A stretch of 64,000 nucleotides of DNA, taken from positions 1-64,000 of the forward strand of contig NZ_CP173660.1 of assembly GCF_045038405.1 (NCBI RefSeq), in the 5' to 3' direction. A program made the position numbers and the translations under genes. Numbering within the stretch: the stretch's first letter is position 1; every line of letters starts with the position of its first letter. This document shows positions 16,750 through 25,113 of the stretch, one piece after another. This stretch comes from Sellimonas caecigallum (lineage in GTDB: Bacteria; Bacillota; Clostridia; Lachnospirales; Lachnospiraceae). The notes below the pieces were generated by a model. It had not been told where the DNA came from, did not search any database, and worked only from the letters and a program-made list of their open reading frames with translations.

Positions 16750-17832
16750 TTATTTATCCAATGTACTTTTTCTTAAACTTAAGAACCCTTCTACTCTTTC
16801 CAGGTTCTGATCTGAGTGTTCGATCTCCCGCGCATACCTCCAGGAAGTCTCAAGAAACAGCTCCTCGCCCGCTTTCTTTCCAAGCATACATCCTGCCACA
16901 TAAAAATCACGGATGATCTCCGTACTGTAAACTGCAAATGCTGCTTTAGAAAAAAACTCCTCATCATACACCGCTCCATTAAAATATGTATAGATGAAAA
17001 ACATCAAAAGCTGCTCTGCATACTGTTCCCATTTTCCCGGCGAAAACCGATCCACAGAATCCTGATAAGTCTCCTCGTCTCCGTCATACAAAATCTCTCC
17101 GGCTTCTTTCAGAAACTCTCCCCAGTCTTCTCTTAAAAGCTCCAGTTTTCTGAGCATGTCATAAAATGACTTCCGTTCCCGAAACGGCAGTGTAAACTCC
17201 TGTCCGTCCTGAGACCGGATCATCTCCAGCTCCTCTCCAATCTCAAAAATCTTTCCTTCTTCCAGTGCCTGCTCCAGTTTTTCAGCGATGGCGAGACATT
17301 TCCCCATCCTCACGGAAACCGGCTCCCTCCTATTCTGAATGATCTGAAAGAGAATCTCTCTTGCATCATTCAGACATGAAAACAAGAGGAAGTCAAACTC
17401 CTCATCCGGATCTGGCTCTTCCTCTTCCGTCTCCCAGTTTATAAATTGGAGAGTCTCCTGGCAGGTCAGCATGATCCTGGTCGCCTCCGGGCATGACAAA
17501 GAAAGGGAAAGTTCCCTTACCCCGTCAAACTCCTCCACATGCCGAGGGTAATTTCTGCACGTATCGCAAAGATATCCCTCGCCCAATTCCTGATGCAGAT
17601 CACAGAGATTGTCCTCATTCAGACAACTACAGCGTCCGTCAAACTGAAGAAATGCACCTTCCTCCCAGTCTATGGACTGCAAAAGTCTGTTCCCGAATCC
17701 TCCCTGCACTCTGCTGTATTTCAAAAGTGACGCATCGTCAATCACAATCTGCCAACCCGCACAGCATGTATCCGGACAACTGCCCGCAACACACGCAAAA
17801 CTATCATAAAAATGCGGTTTCATATAAAACAT
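16750..17832 (-). CDS. FliB-like protein (flagellin lysine-N-methylase family)
   Basis: The ~360-residue protein begins with the cysteine cluster ACVAGSCPDTCCAGW and a second one, GRCSCLNEDNLCDLH followed by LCDTCRNYPR, as in FliB/YkgJ-type proteins that probably bind a metal cluster. FliB methylates flagellin lysines in enterobacteria, but Clostridia without flagella also carry homologues, and no flagellar gene is visible here. The substrate is therefore unknown. ATG 17832 has AGAGG upstream; MKPHF three codons later is an alternative. It is probably the first gene of the unit that continues into the SGNH gene. Confidence 0.8.
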   Translation of the reverse strand: MFYMKPHFYDSFACVAGSCPDTCCAGWQIVIDDASLLKYSRVQGGFGNRLLQSIDWEEGAFLQFDGRCSCLNEDNLCDLHQELGEGYLCDTCRNYPRHVEEFDGVRELSLSLSCPEATRIMLTCQETLQFINWETEEEEPDPDEEFDFLLFSCLNDAREILFQIIQNRREPVSVRMGKCLAIAEKLEQALEEGKIFEIGEELEMIRSQDGQEFTLPFRERKSFYDMLRKLELLREDWGEFLKEAGEILYDGDEETYQDSVDRFSPGKWEQYAEQLLMFFIYTYFNGAVYDEEFFSKAAFAVYSTEIIRDFYVAGCMLGKKAGEELFLETSWRYAREIEHSDQNLERVEGFLSLRKSTLDK

Positions 17833-17943
17833 GTCTCTACCTCTTTCGAGTTTATTCAGCGACATGATATCTGGTCGTAAAAGATGTCTCCTCCCGGTTT
17901 TTATGGAATTTTCCTCTTTTCCTTCCCGATATCACAATATTAT

Positions 17944-17972
17944 ATGATAGCGGATTTTTAATGTGATGTAAA
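17944..17972 (-). promoter_or_regulatory. sigma-A-like promoter of the FliB-like operon
   Basis: On the minus strand TTTACA (17967-17972) and TATCAT (17944-17949) are spaced by 17 bases. They lie about 110 bases upstream of the FliB-like start, in an otherwise empty intergenic region. Confidence 0.6.
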
Positions 17973-18064
17973 GATAACCGAAAAAATTTCTGCATCAAAT
18001 TTTCGTCTGGAAATCCACTCCCAAACTTTCCGTTTCTGTCTCCTTTTCTCCGAGGCTTCTTCTC

Positions 18065-18532
18065 TTACCGTTCATCCTTCCGGATCCTGTGAAGAAGTCC
18101 CTCGCAGCCGTCCTTCACATCGCGGTATGTAGCATCGAAATTTCCCGTGTACCACGGATCTGCAATATCTTCTCCCTCTCTTCCGGCAAAGTCCAATAGC
18201 TTGTACACTTTCCCTTCCGGGTCTCCATTTCCGATGATCCGGTTGATATTGCGGATATTCCAGGAATCCATGCCAATGACATAGTCAAACGCATCATAGT
18301 CTCTCTTTGTCATCTGGCGGGCACGGTGGTCGCCGCAAGGGATTCCGACTTCCCGCAGTTTTCTCCTCGTCCCATGATGAACCGGATTCCCGATTTCTTC
18401 CGTACTTGTAGCTGCGGAATCAATGAAGAATGCATCCTCCATTCCGCAAGATTTTACCAAATGTTTCATCACATATTCTGCCATTGTCGAACGGCAAATG
18501 TTGCCGTGGCAGATGAATAGTATTTTTATCAT
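18065..18532 (-). CDS. low-molecular-weight protein-tyrosine phosphatase
   Basis: The 155-residue cytosolic phosphatase starts IKILFICHGNICRSTMAEYV, giving the C-x5-R-S P-loop at residues 8-15. The general acid is in ADPWYTGNFDATYRDV near the C-terminus. Length and both motifs are standard, so it is likely active, perhaps on bacterial tyrosine kinases of capsule synthesis or on arginine phosphate as in YwlE. Its start lies just before the mobile element that begins near 18.55 kb. Confidence 0.93.
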   Translation of the reverse strand: MIKILFICHGNICRSTMAEYVMKHLVKSCGMEDAFFIDSAATSTEEIGNPVHHGTRRKLREVGIPCGDHRARQMTKRDYDAFDYVIGMDSWNIRNINRIIGNGDPEGKVYKLLDFAGREGEDIADPWYTGNFDATYRDVKDGCEGLLHRIRKDER

Positions 18533-18659
18533 ATCTTTTATATCCCTTCATAAGCCTTCAAACCTTGATATTACGGGCTTTCCGGCGCTTTTTTCAATTT
18601 TTATGTTTTGCCCCAAACCTACGCTATTCTTCGTAAATCTACGCAGATTCACGGGCAAA

Positions 18660-18683
18660 TGGTGTAGTAAGTGGTGTAGTAAC
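18660..18683 (+). repeat. two tandem 12-bp repeats beside int, likely integrase arm sites
   Basis: TGGTGTAGTAAG and TGGTGTAGTAAC are adjacent, with a partial third copy (TTGGTGTG) after them. They lie between the int stop and the presumed left end. In Tn916-like elements the integrase N-terminal domain binds short direct repeats at this position. Confidence 0.55.
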
Positions 18684-18694
18684 TTGGTGTGCTT

Positions 18695-19894
18695 TCAACC
18701 TGATTTTCTCTGCTTTTCCGGCGTACCCATTTCTTTGAAATCAATGATTTTCGCCATCTGCTCCGCCGCCCGGTCATAGCTGGCATGGGTATAGACATTC
18801 AGCGTTACTCCCACATCAGAGTGTCCCATCACATACTGTAAGGTCTTTATATCCATACCGGCGTTTGCCATATTCGTACAGAAAGTATGACGGAACACAT
18901 GAGGCGTGATGTGCGGCAGCGGCTTATCTGGGTACAGCTTTTTATACTTTTTCATCGCCCAGCGCATTTCATTTTCTATGTGTAATGCTACCTTGGGCTT
19001 GTCGTCCTTATCCAGCAGAAGAAAGCCGCTGCACCCGTCTACAATGATTTCTGTCTTTATCTTCTTGCGGCGTTCAAGGATATTGTTCAGACTTTGATAG
19101 ACTTCCTCTGTCATGGGAATAAAGCGGCAGCCGCACTCCGTCTTGGTTTTCTCGACATAATACTTTCCGCCCCGTTCCCGGACAAGCTGGTGGTCTACCC
19201 GGATTCGCCGGTTTTCAAAATCCAAATCACTTTTTGTAAGGCCGCAAAACTCGCTGACACGCATACCCGTTCCCAGCAGCACGACAAATTCATCATAATA
19301 CTTGGTGTAAGTCTTATCCTCCCGGATAAAGCCCATCCAAATCTCCTGCTGTTCCTCCGTCATGGCAATCCGTTTCTGTGAGTCATTGGGAACCACATCC
19401 ACTAATTTGAAGTCAAAGGGATTTCGGCGGATAATATCCTCATTGTATGCCATCTGAAAAGCGGGTTTCACAACGCCCCTGACGCTGGTAATGGTGCTGT
19501 ACCCTTTCCCGTCACTGTGGAGCTTCATAATCCACTTTTGCGCGTCTGATACCTTAATATCCCTTATCTGCCGGTAGCCAAAATCTTCTTTCTTAATCAG
19601 GTTCAGAACAAAATTGTAACCGACTTTGGTATTATAGCGCACGCCCTGTTTCAAGCTGATATAGCGTTCCACAAGGGCAATCACGGTTGCCTTTCCAGCA
19701 GCATAGTCAATCCCTTCGTCAAGCTGCTTCTGGATTTCTTTTTCCTTTTCCCGCAGTTCCTTCAAATCAGAGGAATAGATGGTCTGCCGTTTACCTCGAA
19801 TGTCTGTATAGCGGTACTGATAAATCAGGTCTTTTCTCTGGCTCTCTCCTGTCCGTAGGATTCTTCCTTTATGGTCTTTGCGTTTCTCGGACAT
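18695..19894 (-). CDS. int: Tn916-family tyrosine integrase
   Basis: The ~399-residue integrase catalyses site-specific insertion and excision of the element. The N-terminal arm-binding domain (KGRILRTGESQRKDLIYQYR) is followed by a SAM-like core-binding domain. The catalytic domain has the first Arg in LLGTGMRVSEFCGL, HVFRHTFC for His-x-x-Arg, the second His in YVMGHSDVGVTLNVY and the nucleophile Tyr in NVYTH. ATG 19894 has AAGGAG upstream. All catalytic residues are present. Its usual neighbour xis is 2.6 kb away because of an insertion. Confidence 0.94.
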   Translation of the reverse strand: MSEKRKDHKGRILRTGESQRKDLIYQYRYTDIRGKRQTIYSSDLKELREKEKEIQKQLDEGIDYAAGKATVIALVERYISLKQGVRYNTKVGYNFVLNLIKKEDFGYRQIRDIKVSDAQKWIMKLHSDGKGYSTITSVRGVVKPAFQMAYNEDIIRRNPFDFKLVDVVPNDSQKRIAMTEEQQEIWMGFIREDKTYTKYYDEFVVLLGTGMRVSEFCGLTKSDLDFENRRIRVDHQLVRERGGKYYVEKTKTECGCRFIPMTEEVYQSLNNILERRKKIKTEIIVDGCSGFLLLDKDDKPKVALHIENEMRWAMKKYKKLYPDKPLPHITPHVFRHTFCTNMANAGMDIKTLQYVMGHSDVGVTLNVYTHASYDRAAEQMAKIIDFKEMGTPEKQRKSG

Positions 19895-20145
19895 TGTCAA
19901 ACTCCTTTCCGTGATGGAAAGAGCCTTGATATGACATAACTATTGTACCAAGTCGCTAGCGCGACGGCTAGTGCAAGGTACATAATTCCGCTACTTTTTC
20001 AAAAAAAATAGCAGTTTTTGTATTTATGTTGTATTGTTGAGTTACCACACTTAACATTTGACATATACACAAGAACTGCTATGATTAGTTTAACATGGAT
20101 TTTTAAACTCAACAACCTCATATCTTATCTTTTTCCAAGATCACC

Positions 20146-20192
20146 CCCTTGAAAGAACTTTCTCTCATTTATTAAATTACATTCTTTCAAGG
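20146..20192 (+). promoter_or_regulatory. stem that hides the ribosome site of the IS91-like recombinase gene
   Basis: CCTTGAAAGAA (20147-20157) pairs over 11 bp with TTCTTTCAAGG (20182-20192). The second arm contains the start of the AAGGAGG ribosome site for ATG 20203. Folding would block translation of both element genes, a common way to keep transposition low under read-through transcription. Confidence 0.6.
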
Positions 20193-20202
20193 AGGTTCCG
20201 TC

Positions 20203-21066
20203 ATGGACTATTTAAATGTTTACCGGGAGATGATCTCCCTTCGTGGTCTTACTGACCACACTGTAAAATCTTATTCTACTTACATCCGTTCTTACCTGGA
20301 TTACCTTCACACGCTTCTTCACAAACAGCCGGAAGACGTTTCCTGGGATGAACTCAGGGATTTTATCCGCTGGCTTCAGAAAAAGCGTGCCCTTTCTGAC
20401 CGTACAATCAACCACTGTATCTCACAGCTCCGCTTCTTTACCATGTATGTCCTGCACAAACCTTGGGATCCAACCCAGCTTCCTATGCGGAAATTCGATT
20501 CCTTTCTTCCCTTTGTCCCCACTCAGAAGGAAGCGGAACTTTTTATCTCTACGCTTTCAGACCTGAAGCCCAAAGCTATGGTTGCTCTCATGTATTCTGC
20601 CGGTCTCAGGGTTGGGGAAGTCTGCAGTCTCCATTACCGTGATATCCAACGGAAAAATATGCGGATCCATATCGCGCATTCAAAAAACCGTTCAGACCGC
20701 TATGCCGTCCTTTCTCAAAAAGCGCTGGATATCCTCACTGACTACTGGTTTGCATACGGCCGTCCCTCCGGCTGGCTTTTTCCAAAACAGACGGATCCTT
20801 CCCGGCCTATTGATACTTTTTATATCACGCGGCATATGCGTGCCCACGAAGAGTCCCTCGGCTGGGAACACCGGCTTACCTGCCACTCTTTCCGTCATGC
20901 TTTCGGAACACACCTTTATGAAAACGGGACGGATCTTCTGACAATTAAAAATCTGATGGGGCACAAATCTCTAAACTCTACCCTGATCTATATCCACCTG
21001 GCTTCTTACCAGTCCAGAAATGTGCTCTCCCCTTTTGACCGGATTGGAGGTGCTTCCATTGAGTAA
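20203..21066 (+). CDS. tyrosine recombinase of an IS91-like element
   Basis: This 287-residue XerC/D-like recombinase has an N-terminal SAM-like domain (about 1-90). Its catalytic core has AGLRVGEVCSLHYRD (first Arg), HSFRHAFGTHLYENG (His-x-x-Arg) and LMGHKSLNSTLIYIHL (second His and Tyr), so all catalytic residues are present. It has a strong AAGGAGG site and overlaps the transposase gene by eight bases. Some IS91 relatives carry an upstream phage-type integrase gene; its job, perhaps resolving intermediates, is not established. It is distinct from the host integrase at 18.7 kb. Confidence 0.88.
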   Translation: MDYLNVYREMISLRGLTDHTVKSYSTYIRSYLDYLHTLLHKQPEDVSWDELRDFIRWLQKKRALSDRTINHCISQLRFFTMYVLHKPWDPTQLPMRKFDSFLPFVPTQKEAELFISTLSDLKPKAMVALMYSAGLRVGEVCSLHYRDIQRKNMRIHIAHSKNRSDRYAVLSQKALDILTDYWFAYGRPSGWLFPKQTDPSRPIDTFYITRHMRAHEESLGWEHRLTCHSFRHAFGTHLYENGTDLLTIKNLMGHKSLNSTLIYIHLASYQSRNVLSPFDRIGGASIE

Positions 21067-22216
21067 CCTCAAGATCCGAAAGATCTGGCAGGATTCGTAT
21101 GATGATTACTGCCAGTCCGGACATTTTCAGTCAAAAGAACAGAAAAAAACTTCCCGCGCCATCCTGGCATGTAAGTCCGGCAGGCTTGGATTCAATGTCA
21201 GTGAGTGCAGCGAATGCGGACACATGGAATTCCACAAGAATTCCTGCCGGAACCGGAACTGCCCCATCTGTCAAGCTGTACTGAAAGAAATCTGGGTGGA
21301 TAAACGCAGGGCGGAAGTCATTGATTCCCCTTACTTCCACGTGGTGTTTACTCTCCCCCATGAACTCAATCCCCTGATCTACTGTAATCAGAAGCTCCTT
21401 TACGGACTGCTCCATAAGTGCTGTGCCGAAACCCTTCTGGAACTGAGTACAGACCAGAAATATCTTGGCGCACAGCCCGGGATCATCCAGGTACTCCACA
21501 CCTGGAATCAGGAGCTGGACTACCATGTCCACATGCACTGCATCATCTCCGGCGGGGGGCTTACCCCTGACCACAGGATCCGGAAGTCTTCCGCAAAGTT
21601 TTTTATCCCCGTCTGGGTTCTCCGGGATAAGTTCAAGGGGAAATATCTCTCCCTCCCGGACGCCTTGTACCAACAGGAAAAGCTCGTCTTTTCTTCCTCC
21701 TGCCGAGCATTACAGGATCCCCCGGAATGGAAAACTTTTAAAAACGACCTTTACAGGAAAGACTGGTGCCCTTACATCAAAGAAACCTTCAACGGGTTTG
21801 GTAACGCCATCGAATATCTGGGACGCTATACCCACCGGATTGCCATCTCCAACAACCGGATCCTTTCCGTTACGGAAACAGAGGTTACTTTCTCTGCACG
21901 TAGCAGGAAGCCCGGGAATCCAAAACGGCAGGTCACTCTCAGCCATGGAGAGTTTATCCGGCGCTTCCTGATGCATGTGCTCCCTGCCAGTTTCCAGAAG
22001 ATCCGCTATTATGGATTTCTCAATAACCGGATGAAATCCAGGAACCTGAAAGTAATCTTCCGGATCCAGGGCGGCCAGAGATTCCGGCAGCGTTATGCCG
22101 GGCTGTCCATGGCAGAACTGCTCAAGGCGGTCTGGAACATTGACCTGTCCATCTGTCCGGAATGCGGCTGTGCAGCCATGCGGCAGCTTGGAAGGAGCTA
22201 TGCTCCTTTCCCATAA
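21059..22216 (+). CDS. IS91-family HUH transposase
   Basis: This rolling-circle transposase of about 385 residues starts with a zinc-binding region (VSECSECGHMEFHK followed by CRNRNCPIC). HUH histidines are in YHVHMHCIISGGG, and EYLGRYTHR gives the paired tyrosines Y-x3-Y typical of IS91. TTG 21059 is chosen because GGAGG lies eight bases upstream and the reading overlaps the recombinase stop; the opening at 21020 has no ribosome site. It looks intact, ending in a second cysteine pair (CPECGCAA). Confidence 0.9.
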   Translation: MSNLKIRKIWQDSYDDYCQSGHFQSKEQKKTSRAILACKSGRLGFNVSECSECGHMEFHKNSCRNRNCPICQAVLKEIWVDKRRAEVIDSPYFHVVFTLPHELNPLIYCNQKLLYGLLHKCCAETLLELSTDQKYLGAQPGIIQVLHTWNQELDYHVHMHCIISGGGLTPDHRIRKSSAKFFIPVWVLRDKFKGKYLSLPDALYQQEKLVFSSSCRALQDPPEWKTFKNDLYRKDWCPYIKETFNGFGNAIEYLGRYTHRIAISNNRILSVTETEVTFSARSRKPGNPKRQVTLSHGEFIRRFLMHVLPASFQKIRYYGFLNNRMKSRNLKVIFRIQGGQRFRQRYAGLSMAELLKAVWNIDLSICPECGCAAMRQLGRSYAPFP

Positions 22217-22532
22217 ATCAAACTTCTTTTCATACCGATTTTTTAAGGTCTCCCTCCGGAAGGCCTGCGAAGCATGCCCGGAAATCCGTTTGCCGTTAGG
22301 AATTCCCCCAGTTTTTCCATTTTTCACAGGAAATAAGAACTTTCTCGGCTCTCTGGAAAGATACAATCCCCATAGGTCTCCCGGCTGACCGTCCGCGAAT
22401 TGGTACAATTGGAAAGAATCACATTCAGAGCAGTTTTATCTTTTGTATAGAACTGCTCTTTTTGTCTGCTCTGAATCTGATACTTTCCTAATGAATTGTA
22501 TCATATCAAGGCCGCCTTTTACATCACAAATT
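22217..22532. other. IS91-like right end and xis-int spacer, no gene
   Basis: Up to 22409 this is noncoding right-end DNA of the IS91-like unit. From 22410 it is the spacer of the host element that originally led from xis to int, with the repeat set described at 22423-22477. No credible gene is seen. Confidence 0.6.
22423..22477 (-). promoter_or_regulatory. mutually exclusive hairpins between xis and int
   Basis: Reading the minus strand from xis toward int, ATTCAGAGCAG comes first, then AAGAGCAGTT, then AACTGCTCTGAAT. The third segment can pair with either of the first two. On the plus strand the inner stem AGAGCAGTT/AACTGCTCT (22427-22459) is followed by TTTTTG and looks like a terminator. 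This layout would suit attenuation or direction control. Confidence 0.5.
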
Positions 22533-22727
22533 TCAGATAGAATAAGCCTGTTCAATGTACTGGTCGAACAGACGGCGTTTAATCAAGCGTTTATTTCCTA
22601 CCCATAAAACGAACCGGCAATTCTGGTCGTTTGTCAGGTCACGCAATTTATTGATACCAATTCCAGAATAGGCCGCAGCTTCTTCCAGACTTAGATTACT
22701 CTTCTCCCAAATAGGGACTTCTTTCAT
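22533..22727 (-). CDS. xis: excisionase, Tn916 Xis family
   Basis: The 64-residue basic protein is a directionality factor that bends attachment-site DNA and favours excision with Int. VPIWEKSNLSLEEAAAYSGI is the winged-helix recognition part, followed by INKLRDLTND and a basic NKRLIKRRLFDQYI. Sequence and length match Tn916-type excisionases. It normally sits directly upstream of int; here an IS91-like unit lies between. A GGAGGTAA ribosome site precedes ATG 22727. Confidence 0.9.
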   Translation of the reverse strand: MKEVPIWEKSNLSLEEAAAYSGIGINKLRDLTNDQNCRFVLWVGNKRLIKRRLFDQYIEQAYSI

Positions 22728-23058
22728 AGGCAGTTACCTCCATAACTATCGTTGTCGCAGCAGTCGCCAAATGGATATGCAAGCATATCCGCTTGGCTCG
22801 TTGCCTGCGCAAATGAAATAAGCCAGACAGGAGAGGGTCGGCAACGAAGTCCGGCAACGGGCTTCAAAAAACCTCGAAAACAATCTCTGTCTGGCGGTTA
22901 GGTTATTTATTACTTTTTCTTCTATTTTTCTGTTGCTTTGGTTGTCAGAGGGGAGAAAAGCCCGCAGTTACAGTCTTTTTCCGGGCTAATGCCCTGCAAC
23001 CGGCTCGGCAACGGGATAGCAACGGGGTCGGCAACCGGCTGTGATTTCCCCGGATTTT
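22728..23058 (-). repeat. noncoding spacer with dispersed GTTGCCG repeats
   Basis: No gene is convincing between xis and the VirE-like gene. On the minus strand the word GTTGCCG recurs, mostly as CCGTTGCCG or GGTTGCCGAC, at about 22838, 22852, 23006 and 23030, with a GTTGC variant near 23018. Repeated words beside replication-type genes can be iterons of an origin or relaxase sites; random recurrence in GC-rich DNA is the alternative. Confidence 0.4.
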
Positions 23059-24486
23059 TCAGAAAGGAAGTTCCATCTGCTCCGGGACTTCCACAAATCC
23101 GTCCGGCGTTCTTTTACGCCCGTTGTCAGCGCCCGTTGCCACTCCAAAAGCGTCAGCCGCTTTTGGATTTGATTCCCGTTCCCAGCCCTTCTGTCTGCCG
23201 TATCCCTCAAATATCCGGGGATTGGAGAAATACTTCCATCCCGTGATACAGTGGTTCATGATGTCGTTGACTTCCCGGATTTCCCATTGCTTCGGCTCGT
23301 CAAGGGGATGGTTCAGGGCTTCCTTGAAAAGCTGCTTGGAGCATACGGCGCTGCCGGTGTAGCGGTCAAGGTACGCCTGTATCATCCCGGCCTTGGTGTC
23401 CTCCGGCATGAAATCCCGCTGGTGTTCTTTGAGGTACTGTATCATTTCGGGCGTAAAAGACAGCTTAAAATCGCCGCTTTTGTAGGTTGTCATGGCTTCC
23501 GCCCATACCTGTTCGATATAGGCTCTGGAAGCGGCTTCATCGTCCAAAATGTGTACCTCGGCCTGTTCGGGGTAGACCATGACCGGCAGGAAGCGCCGGT
23601 TCCCGGAACGGTCAAGGGGCAGGAAGTCCAGCGCATTGGAAGTCCCGCCGAACACGCATTGCCGCAGCCTGTCCTCCGGGTGGGTTTCGTAGGGAATTTT
23701 ATAGACCTCCTTTTGGCGGCTTAAAAATGATTTGATTTCCTCTATGCTCTTGGCGTTGGCGGTGGCAATCATCTCTGACATTTCAATTATCCAGTGGCCT
23801 TGCAACTTTCGGTACACGTTATCATCGTCCAGCTTCCGCAAATCATCGGAAAACCACTCGTCCTTTACGGCCAGCAGCCGGAAGAAGGTGGATTTCCCGG
23901 CTCCCTGACCGCCAACCAGACAGAGCATGACCTCAAACTTACAGCCGGGGCAGAAAGCCCGGTGGATGGCTCCCAGCAGGAACAGCCGCAGTGATTGGAA
24001 GGTGAAGTTGTCCGTGTCGGCTCCCAGAAAGTGCCGCAGGCAGTAGCGGATACGCTCTTTCCCGTCCCAGACAAGTCCGTTCAGGTAGTCCCGGATGGGA
24101 TGGTAGCTGTTGGCGTCTGCGGCCAGATCGGCGGCGTCTGCTATCTTTTTCTCGCTGGTCAGGCCGTAGGTCTTTTCCAGATACAGCCGGATATACTTCA
24201 TGTCCGTGTCGGTCATGGCCTTGCTGCCGGTTCTGCGTTTCCTGCCGATGGGCTTTAGAAGGTCAATGCGCTCGGTCAGGAGATTTTTCGCAACCGCCCC
24301 GGAAAGGACGGGGTCATACTGGAACACGGTCAGGCAGTTGTGGATACTGTTCCGCACGCCGCCTTTCTCGGTGCCCTCCAGCAGGGCTTTTACTTCCTCA
24401 ACGCTCCGGGGCGGGGGTGCGGCTTCGATGGTGTCCGTCACGGCCTGCCGCAGTTCTGGCGGCAAGGTCTGCCATTCTCCGCTCAA
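23059..24486 (-). CDS. VirE-family (virulence-associated E) P-loop ATPase
   Basis: The 475-residue protein is of the VirE/primase-helicase type found in integrative elements and phages. The Walker A is LVGGQGAGKSTFFRLL (about residue 190), a Walker-B-like strand is WIIEMSEMIA, and VFGGTSNALDFLPLDRSGNR resembles superfamily-3 helicase sensor regions. It likely helps replicate the excised element. The TTG at 24486 has GGAAGTGAGG upstream and lies inside the preceding gene (89-base overlap), so the two are coupled. Confidence 0.85.
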   Translation of the reverse strand: MSGEWQTLPPELRQAVTDTIEAAPPPRSVEEVKALLEGTEKGGVRNSIHNCLTVFQYDPVLSGAVAKNLLTERIDLLKPIGRKRRTGSKAMTDTDMKYIRLYLEKTYGLTSEKKIADAADLAADANSYHPIRDYLNGLVWDGKERIRYCLRHFLGADTDNFTFQSLRLFLLGAIHRAFCPGCKFEVMLCLVGGQGAGKSTFFRLLAVKDEWFSDDLRKLDDDNVYRKLQGHWIIEMSEMIATANAKSIEEIKSFLSRQKEVYKIPYETHPEDRLRQCVFGGTSNALDFLPLDRSGNRRFLPVMVYPEQAEVHILDDEAASRAYIEQVWAEAMTTYKSGDFKLSFTPEMIQYLKEHQRDFMPEDTKAGMIQAYLDRYTGSAVCSKQLFKEALNHPLDEPKQWEIREVNDIMNHCITGWKYFSNPRIFEGYGRQKGWERESNPKAADAFGVATGADNGRKRTPDGFVEVPEQMELPF

Positions 24487-25042
24487 GGTTCCTCACTTCC
24501 TTTCCGTAGCTGGCAATCAGGGCAGCCCGTTCCCCTATGTCGGAGAACAGCAGCACATCCAGCAGATATTCCACATGGGATTGTTTCTGCAAGGCTTCCA
24601 CGAAAAGCGGGCGCCATTCTTCCTCCGGTGTCTTGGGGGCATAGTCCCGCTTCCAGCGGCGCAGCAGATTGTGATAGTCGGACAGTACCCGGAAACAATA
24701 TCGCTCCATACGCTTGAATTGCTGCTCCGGGCTTTCCTGCCGGGGCTGTGGGCGGCGGCTCCTGCCGGGTGGCTCCCTGTCCTCATAGGGGATGGAGAAG
24801 TCCTGCGCCAGCATGAGGGCGGCTTCCTTTGGGCTGGCATTTTCCAGACGGGAAACAAAGTCAATCACATCCCCGTCTGCCTGACAGCCGAAGCAATGGA
24901 AGCGCCGGTCAACCTTCATGCTGGGGTTTTTATCGTCATGGAAGGGGCAGACGCACATCCCGTTTCTTCCTACCCGGATACCGTAATGCTCAGCGGCCTG
25001 CCGGGTGGTAACAGACTGCTTCACGGCTTCAAATACGTTCAA
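24398..25042 (-). CDS. CHC2 zinc-finger DNA primase-like protein
   Basis: The ~214-residue protein has the primase zinc-binding fold near its start: CVCPFHDDKNPSMKV and HCFGCQADGDVIDFV. TTG 25042 (MNVFEAVKQSVTTRQ) is chosen because AGGAGG is nine bases upstream; the opening at 25087 has none. It carries only the zinc domain plus a helical C-terminus, without a TOPRIM catalytic domain. It therefore probably works with the VirE-like ATPase encoded directly behind and overlapping it. Confidence 0.85.
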   Translation of the reverse strand: MNVFEAVKQSVTTRQAAEHYGIRVGRNGMCVCPFHDDKNPSMKVDRRFHCFGCQADGDVIDFVSRLENASPKEAALMLAQDFSIPYEDREPPGRSRRPQPRQESPEQQFKRMERYCFRVLSDYHNLLRRWKRDYAPKTPEEEWRPLFVEALQKQSHVEYLLDVLLFSDIGERAALIASYGKEVRNLERRMADLAARTAAGRDGHHRSRTPAPER

Positions 25043-25113
25043 TAGGCAAATCCTCCTGAAAATAGAAAAAGCGCCTGTCATTCTCACGGGGAAAATGGCA
25101 AGCGCCTGATTGG

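Larger units (their letters stand above)
19942..22409 (+). mobile_element. IS91-like unit with its own tyrosine recombinase
   Basis: A tyrosine recombinase and an IS91-type HUH transposase form an overlapping gene pair. They are bracketed by ATTGTACCAAGTCGC (19942-19956) and its near-complement GCGAATTGGTACAAT (22395-22409), 14 of 15 matching. GTCGC-TAGC-GCGAC beside the left end is a hairpin. The unit separates xis from int of the host element. Whether the 15-bp repeats are true ends is inference, since classic IS91 ends are not inverted repeats. Confidence 0.65.

Noticed and set aside
16750..17832. Flagellar gene cluster
   Set aside because: Only the FliB-like protein is present; no flagellin, hook or export gene in the window.
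22938..23246. Frames on both strands over the GTTGCCG repeat region as genes
   Set aside because: No ribosome sites, overlapping frames on both strands and low-complexity content.
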